NCBI GenBank assembly: GCA_029881035.1
Contig: JAOUNI010000010.1
Coordinates: 1 to 63,779 of the forward strand
DNA from: Gammaproteobacteria bacterium
GTDB lineage: Bacteria; Pseudomonadota; Gammaproteobacteria; SZUA-229
Direction of reading: 5' to 3'
Length of the DNA: 63,779 nucleotides
Made by a program: the position numbers and the translations under genes. This document shows, piece after piece, positions 39,787-49,088 of the stretch. Position 1 is the first letter of the stretch, and each line of letters starts with the position of its first letter. The notes below the pieces were generated by a model, which was not told the DNA's origin, searched no databases, and saw nothing but the letters and a program-made list of their open reading frames with translations.

Positions 39787-40677
39787 ATGCCCTGGTTACA
39801 AATTTCCGTACATACCACCCAGAATTATGCAGAACAAGCAGAAGACACTCTGCTGGAAAATGGTGCCTGCTCAGTCACTCTCAGTGATGCTGCTGACGAA
39901 CCCATTCTTGAGCCAGCGCCTGGAGAAACCCCCATCTGGCAAAATATTGTTGCCACAGGTTTATTTAGTAATACAGAAAATCAGGAACGACTGGTTGCAA
40001 GTATCAGATCTGCACTTCCAGGCGGTGGCTACAATATCTCAACTGAAATACTGGAAGATCAAAACTGGAGCCGAAGCTGGATGGATAACTACCATGCCAT
40101 GCAATTCGGTGAACGCCTGTGGGTATGCCCCTGGCACATAGAACCACCGGATCCAGAAGCCACCAACCTCAGACTTGACCCGGGCCTTGCTTTTGGCACC
40201 GGCACTCACCCAACTACATCACTGTGTCTGCGCTGGCTCGATCAACACATCCAGCAACAAAAAAGTCTACTCGATTTTGGTTGCGGCTCGGGTATTTTAG
40301 CCATCGCTGCATTATTGCTCGGACTCGAACAAGCAGATGGTGTTGATATCGACCCACAGGCACTGGAGGCCAGTCTAGCTAATGCCAGAGCTAACCAGGT
40401 TGAAAATCGCTTACGTTTATTCAGCTCAAAACAATTTTCTGCCGAACATCCTCAACAACAATATGAAATCGTAGTCGCTAATATTTTAAGCGGCCCACTG
40501 GTCAAGCTCGCACCAATACTTGCAAAACATACACTTAACAGTGGCGACATTGTCCTTTCAGGCATACTCGCCGAACAGGCCGACAGCATTGTCAAAGCCT
40601 ACTCACCTTATTTCAAAATGGATGCTCCACTTTTTGAAGAAGACTGGGTACTATTACATGGTTGCAGACAAACTTAA
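39787..40677 (+). CDS. prmA: ribosomal protein L11 methyltransferase PrmA
   Basis: Trimethylates ribosomal protein L11. The 296 residues begin with the typical MPWLQISVHTTQNYAEQAED; the SAM-binding core is LLDFGCGSGILAIAALLLG, with FGTGTHPTTSLCLRWL before it and VVANILSGPL after. It precedes the DUF3426 gene and dusB-fis. Confidence 0.96.
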   Translation: MPWLQISVHTTQNYAEQAEDTLLENGACSVTLSDAADEPILEPAPGETPIWQNIVATGLFSNTENQERLVASIRSALPGGGYNISTEILEDQNWSRSWMDNYHAMQFGERLWVCPWHIEPPDPEATNLRLDPGLAFGTGTHPTTSLCLRWLDQHIQQQKSLLDFGCGSGILAIAALLLGLEQADGVDIDPQALEASLANARANQVENRLRLFSSKQFSAEHPQQQYEIVVANILSGPLVKLAPILAKHTLNSGDIVLSGILAEQADSIVKAYSPYFKMDAPLFEEDWVLLHGCRQT

Positions 40678-40698
40678 TTCCCTGCATCATACACAACC

Positions 40699-41901
40699 AT
40701 GCAAACTATCTGCCCCCACTGCCAAACTGTTTTTAAAGTATCCGATGAGCACCTAAAAATTGCTGATGGCTACGTACGCTGTGGCATTTGTAAGGAAGTT
40801 TTTAATGCTCTAGAAGACAAAGAAAAGTCTATCACTAAAACTGAATTAGCAAGCACATCAGAGACATGCCTCGACAAAGATATCCTGCAAAACGATACAG
40901 GCTCAATTGAAACAGGATCTAAACAAAATATAGAACAGCCTGTCACCAAGGACCAAAATACACCTCTGGCAAATAAAGCCCCCACTGATGAAACCGTAGA
41001 AAGCCCTACAGCAAATAACATTACCTCTGATAATATCGTTCAGACAGATTTATTCGTCGCCCCGTCAAGTATAAAAATAACTAATTCCGGCCTGGCACCA
41101 ACTACACCTGAAACAGAAAAACTCAAAATAGCGGAGCCCGTAATAACAAAAACAGGCCCCATTGTCTCAGAAACAAAAACCGTATTTCCAGAACAAATAA
41201 AAAGCCAAAACAAAACAAACAATGACATAGCTGACACTCACCCTGAACAACAGTCAGCAGTTACTGCACCGGCAACAGCCCCATCTAAACCATCTGTTGA
41301 AAATATTGCCGTAACAAAAAATATTACAGATGCTGCTAATGACAATATAGATGACAACTTATTTGATGGCGTCCAAAGCAAACTGATTCCTGATGAATAT
41401 CGCATTCCCGAATTGCACAATACCTATTCCATCTGGCACGACATTGCATGGAGTCTGGCCATCCTGATTCTTACCGCAAGCCTGTTCGCCGAATACACTT
41501 GGTTCAATCGCAATGAGCTAATCCGCAAGCCCCAGTTACGGCCTCTGGTTACTAAATTCTGTGTCCTCGCCAACTGTGATGCAATGGCATTACGCGAGCC
41601 AGGTGAAATTGAAATGACTACCCGTAATATATACACCCACCCTAATGTCAAAAGCGCATTAATGATCTCCGGCACACTGGTCAATCACGCTGATTTTGAA
41701 CAACCTTACCCGAATATATTAATCGATTTTTCAGATGTTCGCGGCGAAGTGATTGCTTCACGTGTTTTCACTCCTGAAGATTATTTGCAAATCAAAACCA
41801 CCAGCCTGAGACCTCTGGCGCCCAGAATCCCCATCAACTTCAATATGGAAATACAGGATCCCGGTAAAAACGCCAGTACTTACGAGTTCAGCTTTCTGTA
41901 A
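40699..41901 (+). CDS. zinc-finger (MJ0042) and DUF3426 membrane protein
   Basis: A 400-residue protein: an N-terminal MJ0042-type zinc ribbon (CPHC near 5-8, CGIC near 28-31), a long Thr/Lys/Asn-rich linker of low complexity (about 45-235), one membrane helix (AWSLAILILTASLFAEYTWF, about 250-270) and a C-terminal DUF3426 domain. The order prmA - this gene - dusB - fis is common in gammaproteobacteria. Function is unknown. The zinc ribbon would face the cytoplasm and the DUF3426 domain the periplasm. Confidence 0.85.
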   Translation: MQTICPHCQTVFKVSDEHLKIADGYVRCGICKEVFNALEDKEKSITKTELASTSETCLDKDILQNDTGSIETGSKQNIEQPVTKDQNTPLANKAPTDETVESPTANNITSDNIVQTDLFVAPSSIKITNSGLAPTTPETEKLKIAEPVITKTGPIVSETKTVFPEQIKSQNKTNNDIADTHPEQQSAVTAPATAPSKPSVENIAVTKNITDAANDNIDDNLFDGVQSKLIPDEYRIPELHNTYSIWHDIAWSLAILILTASLFAEYTWFNRNELIRKPQLRPLVTKFCVLANCDAMALREPGEIEMTTRNIYTHPNVKSALMISGTLVNHADFEQPYPNILIDFSDVRGEVIASRVFTPEDYLQIKTTSLRPLAPRIPINFNMEIQDPGKNASTYEFSFL

Positions 41902-41972
41902 ACCACAATCTTCAACACCACCTATCGGTCTTTGATGTTCAAACTCACAGCTATCTGGCAGACTCATCTCTG

Positions 41973-42989
41973 ATGAAGATTGGTCCTTACATACTTGATA
42001 ACCCATTGATACTGGCTCCAATGGCCGGTGTTACTGATCGTCCCTTTCGCATGCTCTGTCGCGAACAGGGCGCTTCCCTCGCCGTTTCCGAAATGGTCAC
42101 CTCGAACAAACAATTATGGCATTCACGTAAAACTCAACTTAGGCTTGATCATACCGGTGAAAGCTCACCACGAAGCGTACAGATTGCTGGCACCGACCCT
42201 GCACAGATGGCGGAAGCCGCCCAGTACAATGTCGAAAACGGTGCACAAATCATCGATATCAACATGGGCTGTCCAGCAAAAAAAGTATGTAATGTTATGG
42301 CAGGCTCCGCTCTGCTGCGAAATGAATCACTGGTCGCCAATATTTTGCATAGCGTGGTCAACGCTGTAGACGTGCCCGTTACCCTAAAAATACGCACCGG
42401 TTGGGATCTTGATAACCGCAATGCCATCAGCATCGCTGCCATTGCTGAAGCTGAGGGCATACAGGCGCTGACCATCCACGGCCGTACCCGTGCCTGCGCC
42501 TTTAAGGGCGAGGCCGAGTACGAAACTATTGCCGAAGTAAAATCTCGTATTCAGATACCTGTCATTGCCAACGGCGATATTGATTCACCCGAAAAAGCCG
42601 TCGAAGTTCTCAGACAAACCGGTGCTGATGCCCTCATGATTGGGCGGGGAGCTCAGGGGCGACCCTGGATTTTTAAAGAAATCCTCCATTACCTGGAACA
42701 CGGAAAAAATTTACCCTCTCCAGACACAAATGAAGTCAATTTTCTATTGAACAAACACCTCAAAAACCTGTATGATTTTTACGGTGAGACTATGGGTGTA
42801 CGAATTGCCCGTAAACATATTGGCTGGTACTGCAAACATCTTTTTAATCAGTCAGTTGAGACCAATTCTGACATCATTGCCGAAATTGAGTCATTTAGAA
42901 ATAACATAAATAAAGTAGAATCCACAGAGATTCAACTTGAAAAAACAATAAATTTTTTCACTCGCAAAGGGAGCTTACTGGCCGCATGA
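41973..42989 (+). CDS. dusB: tRNA-dihydrouridine synthase DusB
   Basis: FMN enzyme reducing uridine 17 in tRNA. The 338 residues have PLILAPMAGVTDRPFR, the catalytic Cys in NMGCPAKKVCN, the FMN-binding TIHGRTR and ANGDIDSPEKA, and MIGRGAQGRPWIF. It is coupled to fis by an ATGA overlap, as in E. coli. Confidence 0.96.
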   Translation: MKIGPYILDNPLILAPMAGVTDRPFRMLCREQGASLAVSEMVTSNKQLWHSRKTQLRLDHTGESSPRSVQIAGTDPAQMAEAAQYNVENGAQIIDINMGCPAKKVCNVMAGSALLRNESLVANILHSVVNAVDVPVTLKIRTGWDLDNRNAISIAAIAEAEGIQALTIHGRTRACAFKGEAEYETIAEVKSRIQIPVIANGDIDSPEKAVEVLRQTGADALMIGRGAQGRPWIFKEILHYLEHGKNLPSPDTNEVNFLLNKHLKNLYDFYGETMGVRIARKHIGWYCKHLFNQSVETNSDIIAEIESFRNNINKVESTEIQLEKTINFFTRKGSLLAA

Positions 42990-43285
42990 GCGCACAGAAT
43001 ATTTATTCCATTGATCAACATCTGGAAAAAAATGAGGAGCAACATGAAACACAACAAGCTTCTCTTATATACGATGCCGTAAAAAGCTCAATCAAACGTT
43101 ACCTACACGAACTTGAAGACACTGAGCCCAGTGAAATGTACGCCATGGTGCTAAGTCAGATTGAACAGCCCTTACTGGAAAGCGTACTGGAACACACCGG
43201 CGGCAACCAGTCGCGCGCAGCTGAATATCTGGGCATGAACCGCGGCACCCTGCGCAAAAAGCTTCGTCTCTATAATTTGGAATAA
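42986..43285 (+). CDS. fis: nucleoid protein and transcription factor Fis
   Basis: DNA-bending nucleoid protein regulating rRNA and many other promoters. The 99 residues match the family length. The C-terminal helix-turn-helix GGNQSRAAEYLGMNRGTLRKKL is intact and the sequence ends in LRLYNLE. It is transcribed with dusB. Confidence 0.95.
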   Translation: MSAQNIYSIDQHLEKNEEQHETQQASLIYDAVKSSIKRYLHELEDTEPSEMYAMVLSQIEQPLLESVLEHTGGNQSRAAEYLGMNRGTLRKKLRLYNLE

Positions 43286-43350
43286 CACCCCGAAGTCGAA
43301 CTTGTTTATCAGAATACCTCTCAGCTTAACCTCCTCCGAACCGACAATCT

Positions 43351-43366
43351 CCGGTATAATCACCGG
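43351..43366 (+). promoter_or_regulatory. purH -10 region inside a small inverted repeat
   Basis: CCGGTATAATCACCGG contains a perfect TATAAT (43355-43360) flanked by 5-bp inverted arms CCGGT/ACCGG, 31 bp upstream of the purH ATG. No clear -35 box is seen and it does not resemble a PurR operator. It is a promoter candidate; an operator role is only a possibility. Confidence 0.5.
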
Positions 43367-43396
43367 CCTTGTAAATACTCGCAGACGAGACCGAAA

Positions 43397-44974
43397 ATGA
43401 CCGAATTAAACCAGCGTCCTGTTCGACGCGCCCTCATCAGTGTTTCCGACAAAACTGGTATTGTTAATTTCGCCAAAACCCTGCACGAACGTGGCATTGA
43501 AATCCTGTCCACGGGTGGTACCGCCAAATTACTGATTGACGCCTTTATTCCGGTCAAAGAAGTCTCACAGCACACTGGGTTTCCTGAAATGATGGATGGT
43601 CGCGTCAAGACACTGCACCCTAAAATTCACGGTGGCATTCTTGGCCGTCGAGGCATAGATGATGATGTCATGAAAGCCAACGATATCAGCCCTATCGATC
43701 TGGTCGTGGTGAACCTGTACCCTTTCGAAGCCACTGTTGCCAAAGAAAACTGCTCACTAGATGATGCCATTGAAAATATCGATATCGGTGGTCCAGCCAT
43801 GGTGCGAGCGACCGCTAAGAACCATGCTTACGTCAGTATTATCGTCGACCCCGTTGACTACTCGCGTGTCCTTGAAGAATTAAAATCCAATGATGGCCTG
43901 GTCTCTGATGCCACACGTTTCGATCTGGCAGTAAAAGCCTTCGAGCACACATCAAAATATGACGGCATGATCGCTAACTATCTGGGTCGCATCAAAGTAG
44001 ATGGGACAAAAGATATATTCCCTCGCACCATCAACCTGCAGTTCAACAAGGCGCAGGAAATGCGCTATGGTGAAAACCCGCATCAGCAGGCAGCATTTTA
44101 TATCGATCCCGCGTCCACCGAAGCCTGTATAGCTACGGCGAGACAAATACAGGGTAAAGAACTTTCTTTTAATAACATCGGCGACACTGATGCTGCACTG
44201 GAGTGCGTCAAGCAATTCAAAGACCCCGCCTGCGTTATCGTCAAACATGCTAATCCCTGTGGCGTAGCTGTCAATGACACACTACTGGAAGCCTATAACC
44301 GTGCCTACAGCACTGACCCCGAATCAGCTTTTGGTGGCATTATCGCTTTCAACCGTGAACTTGATGGTGAAACCGCAAAAGCAATCGTCGATCGTCAATT
44401 TGTTGAAGTTATCATTGCACCCAGTATCAGCCAGGCCGCCAAAGAGGCCGTCGCTGAAAAGAAAAATGTACGCCTGCTGGAATGCGGTACATGGGATACC
44501 GACCATATTGCACCTCGTCTGGATTACAAACGTGTCAATGGTGGCCTGCTAGTTCAGGACGCCGACCTGCAGCTATTCAATACCATGGATATTGTCAGTG
44601 AACGTAAACCCTCAGAGAGAGAAATTACCGATATGCTGTTCACCTGGCGCGTGGCCAAGTTCGTTAAATCCAACGCCATCGTTTACGGCAAGGACAGCAT
44701 GACCATCGGTGTAGGCGCAGGCCAGATGAGCCGTATCAACAGCGCGCGTATTGCGGGCATAAAAGCAGAGCATGCAAAACTGGACGTAAAAGGTTCAGTG
44801 ATGGCCTCTGATGCTTTTTTCCCATTCCGTGACGGCATTGATGCTGCCCATGAAGCCGGTATCGTTGCTGTTATTCAACCCGGTGGTTCTATGCGTGACG
44901 ATGAAGTAATTGCCGCTGCCAATGAGTACGGCATGATTATGATGCTAACCGGTATGCGTCACTTCAGACACTAG
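43397..44974 (+). CDS. purH: bifunctional AICAR transformylase / IMP cyclohydrolase PurH
   Basis: Last two steps of IMP synthesis. The 525 residues include the N-terminal MGS-like cyclohydrolase ([45 protein letters not shown]) and the C-terminal transformylase ([37 protein letters not shown]). It is followed at once by a strong terminator. purD, its usual partner, lies about 12 kb further right, beyond the cbb3 oxidase genes. Confidence 0.97.
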   Translation: MTELNQRPVRRALISVSDKTGIVNFAKTLHERGIEILSTGGTAKLLIDAFIPVKEVSQHTGFPEMMDGRVKTLHPKIHGGILGRRGIDDDVMKANDISPIDLVVVNLYPFEATVAKENCSLDDAIENIDIGGPAMVRATAKNHAYVSIIVDPVDYSRVLEELKSNDGLVSDATRFDLAVKAFEHTSKYDGMIANYLGRIKVDGTKDIFPRTINLQFNKAQEMRYGENPHQQAAFYIDPASTEACIATARQIQGKELSFNNIGDTDAALECVKQFKDPACVIVKHANPCGVAVNDTLLEAYNRAYSTDPESAFGGIIAFNRELDGETAKAIVDRQFVEVIIAPSISQAAKEAVAEKKNVRLLECGTWDTDHIAPRLDYKRVNGGLLVQDADLQLFNTMDIVSERKPSEREITDMLFTWRVAKFVKSNAIVYGKDSMTIGVGAGQMSRINSARIAGIKAEHAKLDVKGSVMASDAFFPFRDGIDAAHEAGIVAVIQPGGSMRDDEVIAAANEYGMIMMLTGMRHFRH

Positions 44975-44977
44975 AAC

Positions 44978-45040
44978 CTGATTATCAGATAAATAAAAAA
45001 GCCTCGTTTAACGAGGCTTTTTTATTTATCTGATAATCAG
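44978..45040. terminator. bidirectional 31-bp perfect-stem terminator between purH and fixH
   Basis: Arms 44978-45008 and 45010-45040 are perfect reverse complements around a single unpaired base. The core AAAAAAGCCTCGTT / AACGAGGCTTTTTT ends in T tracts in both directions, so it can serve purH (plus) and the cco operon (minus). The outer right arm includes the last base pairs of the fixH stop codon (45037-45039). Confidence 0.95.
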
Positions 45041-45546
45041 GGTTCGAGCAATAATTTAATCTGTTTACCCGCATTCATATGGCCATTCAATCGCCATCCC
45101 CCATCACTCAATTCAAGATACCATTTACCCTGAATTAATGGCTGATTAATAATGCCAATATATTGATTATTCTGCCCGTGGTTCAACACCAGTTGTATAT
45201 CATTGTGATCATGTGTGGCGTATTGCAACTTTAACTGCAAAGTATCCGGGTAATCTTCCAGCCCGCCCTTATTCAAAGCCAAATTAACACGAACTAAACC
45301 CTCTGACTCATTTATTTCCAGTGCCGCACCAATACCTTTTTCCAGTGCCTGAGTATCACGTTGTAAATCACGATTAATGGCCATGCCCTGTTTGTAATAG
45401 TCATCAGCAACCAAACCATCATCCGTAGTAATCGCCAACCAGATCATGATGACACCCATCACCACTGCCGAAAATGGAATAACGATCATCATCCAGACCA
45501 GAGGATAACGATACCATGGTTGAGCCGTATTATTATTTACATTCAT
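45037..45546 (-). CDS. ccoH: cbb3 oxidase assembly protein FixH/CcoH
   Basis: Single-pass membrane protein needed for stable cbb3 cytochrome oxidase assembly. The 169 residues have an N-terminal helix (VWMMIVIPFSAVVMGVIMIWLAI) followed by the FixH signature VADDYYKQGMAINRDLQRD and a periplasmic beta domain. It starts directly after ccoG and is the last gene of the cco operon; its stop codon is inside the terminator hairpin. Confidence 0.9.
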   Translation of the reverse strand: MNVNNNTAQPWYRYPLVWMMIVIPFSAVVMGVIMIWLAITTDDGLVADDYYKQGMAINRDLQRDTQALEKGIGAALEINESEGLVRVNLALNKGGLEDYPDTLQLKLQYATHDHNDIQLVLNHGQNNQYIGIINQPLIQGKWYLELSDGGWRLNGHMNAGKQIKLLLEP

Positions 45547-46977
45547 TTACAAAGGGCCTATAAAACGTGCTTCTTCACTAATTAACAAATCTTTTTTATG
45601 ATCCGCCTGCAAGATGAATTGAACCGTACTACTACGCTTCTCTAAATTCTCAGGATCAACTTTTGCTCTGATTGGAATCTCAGTGACACTACCTGCATCA
45701 ACCTCAATATAGGCTCGATCCATATCTATACTCAAGCCTTCAATGCCTGTAACCGATAAATGATAACGACGAGCAACATTATCCATGTTCATCACTTTAA
45801 CGATATAAACATTTTCAACTAAACCTTCATTAGTATCACGATACAGACTATTTCGATCTCGAAGCACATCCATCGCTAATGGTTCACGATGAGCAATCGC
45901 ATAAAAAGTACTCGCAGTGATTGCCAGCAAGATAATGCCATAAACAACAATTCGAGGGCGCAGAAAATTCGAAGTTAATCCATTCAGCATATTTTCAGTT
46001 GTGTAACGAATCAGGCCTTTTTCGTAACCCATTTTATCCATGACATCATCACAGGCATCAATACAGGCAGCACAGCCAATGCAGTCGTATTGCAAACCAT
46101 TACGGATATCAATACCTGTTGGGCAAACCTGTACACAGATAGTGCAATCAATGCAGTCTCCCAGTCCCTGATTTTTTGGATCAATACCTTTCTTACGCCG
46201 GCCTCGTGATTCACCACGTTTCGCATCATAAGAAATAATCAGCGTATCACTGTCAATCATGGCGCTCTGAAAACGTGCATAAGGACACATATAGGTGCAC
46301 ACTTGCTCACGTAACCAGCCTGCATTTCCGTAGGTCGCCACACTATAAAAAATAATCCAGAACCATTCCCAGGGACCAAGATTAAAGTTCAATGCATTGC
46401 CTACCAGTTCCCTCAGTGGCGAGAAATAACCTACAAATGTCAGACCTGTATATAAAGAAAAAACAATCCAAATGGTGTGCTTAGTGGCTTTAATTCTGAA
46501 TTTACTAAATGACAGTGGTGATTTATCCAGCTTCATTTGCTGAGGACGATCACCTTCAATTTTTCTTTCTATCCATAAAAAAACTTCTGTCCAGACAGTT
46601 TGTGGGCAGGCAAAGCCACACCATAAACGTCCGGCCAGTGCAGTAAAGAAGAACAATGATAAGGCGGCGATAATCAGCAACAGGGCCAAATAGAAAAAAT
46701 CCTGTGGCCAAAAGACAATACCAAAAATATGAAATTTTCGATCGGGCAAATCAAATAGAACAAGCTGAGTACCTTCCCATTCCAGCCACGGAATAATGTA
46801 GTACATACCCAACAATACAAAAACACCGGCTATCCTTAGCGCAGCGAACAGACCATGCACCTCGCGTGGATAAACTTTTTCATGCTTAGCGTATAAGGAT
46901 TGTTCTACATCAACAGAAGCGGGTATTGCAGTTGCTGCTGCATCAGATGCGACAGATTTGTTAGAAGGTTCGGTCAT
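45547..46977 (-). CDS. ccoG: cbb3 oxidase accessory iron-sulfur protein CcoG (FixG/RdxA)
   Basis: Membrane protein with two 4Fe-4S clusters; in Rhodobacter CcoG reduces copper for delivery to the oxidase. The 476 residues have about five membrane helices, the motif LAGRLWCGFACPQTVWTEVF, the cluster ligands CIDCTICVQVCP and CIGCAACIDAC, and a C-terminal Ig-like domain. Spacing to ccoH is zero bases. Confidence 0.95.
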   Translation of the reverse strand: MTEPSNKSVASDAAATAIPASVDVEQSLYAKHEKVYPREVHGLFAALRIAGVFVLLGMYYIIPWLEWEGTQLVLFDLPDRKFHIFGIVFWPQDFFYLALLLIIAALSLFFFTALAGRLWCGFACPQTVWTEVFLWIERKIEGDRPQQMKLDKSPLSFSKFRIKATKHTIWIVFSLYTGLTFVGYFSPLRELVGNALNFNLGPWEWFWIIFYSVATYGNAGWLREQVCTYMCPYARFQSAMIDSDTLIISYDAKRGESRGRRKKGIDPKNQGLGDCIDCTICVQVCPTGIDIRNGLQYDCIGCAACIDACDDVMDKMGYEKGLIRYTTENMLNGLTSNFLRPRIVVYGIILLAITASTFYAIAHREPLAMDVLRDRNSLYRDTNEGLVENVYIVKVMNMDNVARRYHLSVTGIEGLSIDMDRAYIEVDAGSVTEIPIRAKVDPENLEKRSSTVQFILQADHKKDLLISEEARFIGPL

Positions 46978-47078
46978 TGATTATCAATTGCATTAGAGTA
47001 TTACCAAATTCTGTTATATCTACGCAAAAAAACAGGACCTGGATTGAACTGCCATTTCAGATATTTTATTTTCTGCAA

Positions 47079-47330
47079 CTAACAGTTGCCGAATTTTTCT
47101 GGTTTCTTGCAGGGCTTCAAAAAATAGCAGGTTGCCATGCAGTTGGCTACTCCAAACAACCAGAAAGTAAAAAACCCTATCGTATAAGCACCCAAACGAC
47201 TGATATCGTAATCGATAAATATAATACTAGGATCAAAGATTGTGAAAAAGAGTATCGTCGCAACACTCGCCGTCAAAAAAGACGGCCATAGGACTGAAAC
47301 GATTCTTTGTATTACAGGTACACTAGCCAT
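47079..47330 (-). CDS. small two-helix membrane protein in the cco operon
   Basis: An 83-residue protein beginning MASVPVIQRIVSVLWPSFL, with two hydrophobic helices (about 14-32 and 47-70), Asp-rich between them (FDPSIIFIDYDIS), and Cys at positions in VANCMATCYFLKPCKKP. It lies between ccoP (57 bp upstream) and ccoG (101 bp downstream) on the same strand. Unnamed proteins of this look are found at this site in other gammaproteobacteria; that is from memory. A plus-strand ORF covers the same DNA but is poor in protein-like features. An oxidase assembly role is inferred from position only. Confidence 0.75.
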   Translation of the reverse strand: MASVPVIQRIVSVLWPSFLTASVATILFFTIFDPSIIFIDYDISRLGAYTIGFFTFWLFGVANCMATCYFLKPCKKPEKFGNC

Positions 47331-47387
47331 GGGACTGAATATTACACAAATCAGGCTTTTTGGCTAGTGACATTTATTCTCATTCAA

Positions 47388-48299
47388 TTATTTACTCTCG
47401 TTTGACAGGCTGTATATGTAAGCCGCCAAAATATGCACTTTAGCTTCACCGAGGAATTCAGCATGCGCTGGCATACGACCGGCACGACCCTTGGCAATTG
47501 ACTGCTTAATAGCCATCGCAGAGCCGCCATACAACCAGGTATTGTCCGTCAGGTTAGGCGCACCCACAGCCTGATTACCGGTACCTTCCGGCATGTGACA
47601 GGCCACACAGAACATATCGAACTTGGCTTTACCCGCAGCAGCTACCTCAGTATTTATATCACGACCAGCCAACTGCTGAACATATTCGGCAACCTGAGAG
47701 ACACCCTCGTCACCACCCAAAGCATCTTCCCAGGCAGGCATAGCACCAGTACGTCCATACAGAATACTCGTCTTGATAGTCTCAGGCTCGCCACCATATA
47801 GCCAGTCATTATCACGCAGATTGGGGAAACCTTTGGCACCACGGGCATCAGAACCATGGCAGACTGAACAATAGTTCACGTATAAACGCTCACCGGTACG
47901 CATTGCATCACTGCTGGTCGCCAATACAGCCAGATCTTCGTTAAGAAATTTGTCATATAAAGGGCCAAACTCAGCCTCTGCCTTTGCTACTTCGGTTTCA
48001 TATTCAGAAACCTGACTCCAGCCCAGAACACCCTGAAAACTACCCATACCCGGATACAGCACAAGATACACGGCACCAAATACAATGGTGATATAAAACA
48101 TGTACAGCCACCAACGTGGTAATGGCGTGTTCAATTCTTCAAGATTTTCATCCCAAATATGCCCAGTTGGTTTTGCTTTCCCACCTTCAGGCAATTGACT
48201 CTTATTATTTATCTGAAGCAAATAAAGCATCCAGACGAATCCGCCTACAACTATAGCGCTGATAAACCAGCTCCAGAATTCGCTATTAAAGTCAGCCAT
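47388..48299 (-). CDS. ccoP: cbb3 oxidase diheme subunit CcoP
   Basis: Electron-input subunit with two c-type hemes. The 303 residues have two membrane helices in the first 90 residues (FWSWFISAIVVGGFVWMLYL and WWLYMFYITIVFGAVYLVLY) and two heme-binding motifs, CSVCH (about 147) and CVACH (about 232), each followed by a distal Met region. The ribosome site AGGAG is strong. It follows ccoQ after 2 bp. Confidence 0.97.
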   Translation of the reverse strand: MADFNSEFWSWFISAIVVGGFVWMLYLLQINNKSQLPEGGKAKPTGHIWDENLEELNTPLPRWWLYMFYITIVFGAVYLVLYPGMGSFQGVLGWSQVSEYETEVAKAEAEFGPLYDKFLNEDLAVLATSSDAMRTGERLYVNYCSVCHGSDARGAKGFPNLRDNDWLYGGEPETIKTSILYGRTGAMPAWEDALGGDEGVSQVAEYVQQLAGRDINTEVAAAGKAKFDMFCVACHMPEGTGNQAVGAPNLTDNTWLYGGSAMAIKQSIAKGRAGRMPAHAEFLGEAKVHILAAYIYSLSNESK

Positions 48300-48301
48300 G
48301 A

Positions 48302-48469
48302 TTACTCCTGATTTGTTTCACTATTACTAATTGGTTTATCGTCATCCATGGCCATACGTGCCGCTTTATCAAACTCGGCTTTACGACCACTACCAAAGGC
48401 CCATATTACGACGCCGATAAACATGACAAATGCAACGACGGTCCAGATTGTTTGTACAATGGTAATCAT
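48302..48469 (-). CDS. ccoQ: cbb3 oxidase subunit CcoQ
   Basis: A 55-residue single-helix protein read directly from the minus strand: [20 protein letters not shown], then a short basic-acidic tail with [17 protein letters not shown]. The ATG overlaps the ccoO stop as ATGA, and the TAA lies 2 bp before the ccoP ATG. Length, helix and the motif after it ([15 protein letters not shown]) match CcoQ, which protects the oxidase complex. Confidence 0.93.
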   Translation of the reverse strand: MITIVQTIWTVVAFVMFIGVVIWAFGSGRKAEFDKAARMAMDDDKPISNSETNQE

Positions 48470-49077
48470 CGGCGTACTTTTACCTTAGTACCTAAAGATT
48501 GCAAATATGCGATCACCGCATCCATTTCTTTTTTACCTTCGAGGGCTGCAGGTGCATTTGCGACATCGTCTTCGGTGTAAGGTACGCCCACCAACATCAG
48601 GGCTTTCATCTTATCCTGTATCAATGGATCATCCAGTTGGTTCTCATCCAGCCACGGGTAATTTGGCATGATGGACTCAGGCACCACGTCACGAGGATTG
48701 ATCAAATGAGCACGATGCCAATCATCTGAATAACGCTCACCAACACGATGCAAATCTGGGCCAGTACGTTTTGAGCCCCACAAGAAGGGGTGATCATAAA
48801 CAAACTCACTAGCAACAGAATAATGACCATAACGCTCAGTTTCTGCGCGGAAAGGACGGATCATCTGAGAATGACAGCCGACGCAACCTTCACGAATATA
48901 AATATCACGGCCAGCCAGTTGCAGAGCGGTATAAGGTTTTAATCCTTCAATCGGCTCGGTTGTTGATTTCTGGAAAAACAGTGGGACAATCTGGGCCAGA
49001 CCACCCCATAAAACAACAACAATTGAAAGCACAATAAGGAAACCAAGCTTAGTTTCTATTTTTTCCTGTAATGTCAT
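48466..49077 (-). CDS. ccoO: cbb3 oxidase monoheme subunit CcoO
   Basis: Membrane-anchored cytochrome c subunit. The 203 residues have one N-terminal helix ([21 protein letters not shown]) and the single heme motif CVGCH within [20 protein letters not shown]. The ribosome site AGGAG lies 8 bp before the ATG. It lies 11 bp after ccoN. Confidence 0.97.
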   Translation of the reverse strand: MTLQEKIETKLGFLIVLSIVVVLWGGLAQIVPLFFQKSTTEPIEGLKPYTALQLAGRDIYIREGCVGCHSQMIRPFRAETERYGHYSVASEFVYDHPFLWGSKRTGPDLHRVGERYSDDWHRAHLINPRDVVPESIMPNYPWLDENQLDDPLIQDKMKALMLVGVPYTEDDVANAPAALEGKKEMDAVIAYLQSLGTKVKVRR

Positions 49078-49088
49078 ATCTGCTTCTC

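Noticed and set aside
43351-43366. PurR operator upstream of purH
   Set aside because: The inverted repeat CCGGT/ACCGG does not resemble the PurR consensus; it was kept only as a promoter element.
46977-47291. Plus-strand ORF of 104 codons between ccoG and ccoP
   Set aside because: It has a poor, basic, non-protein-like composition and overlaps the minus-strand two-helix protein, which fits the operon direction.
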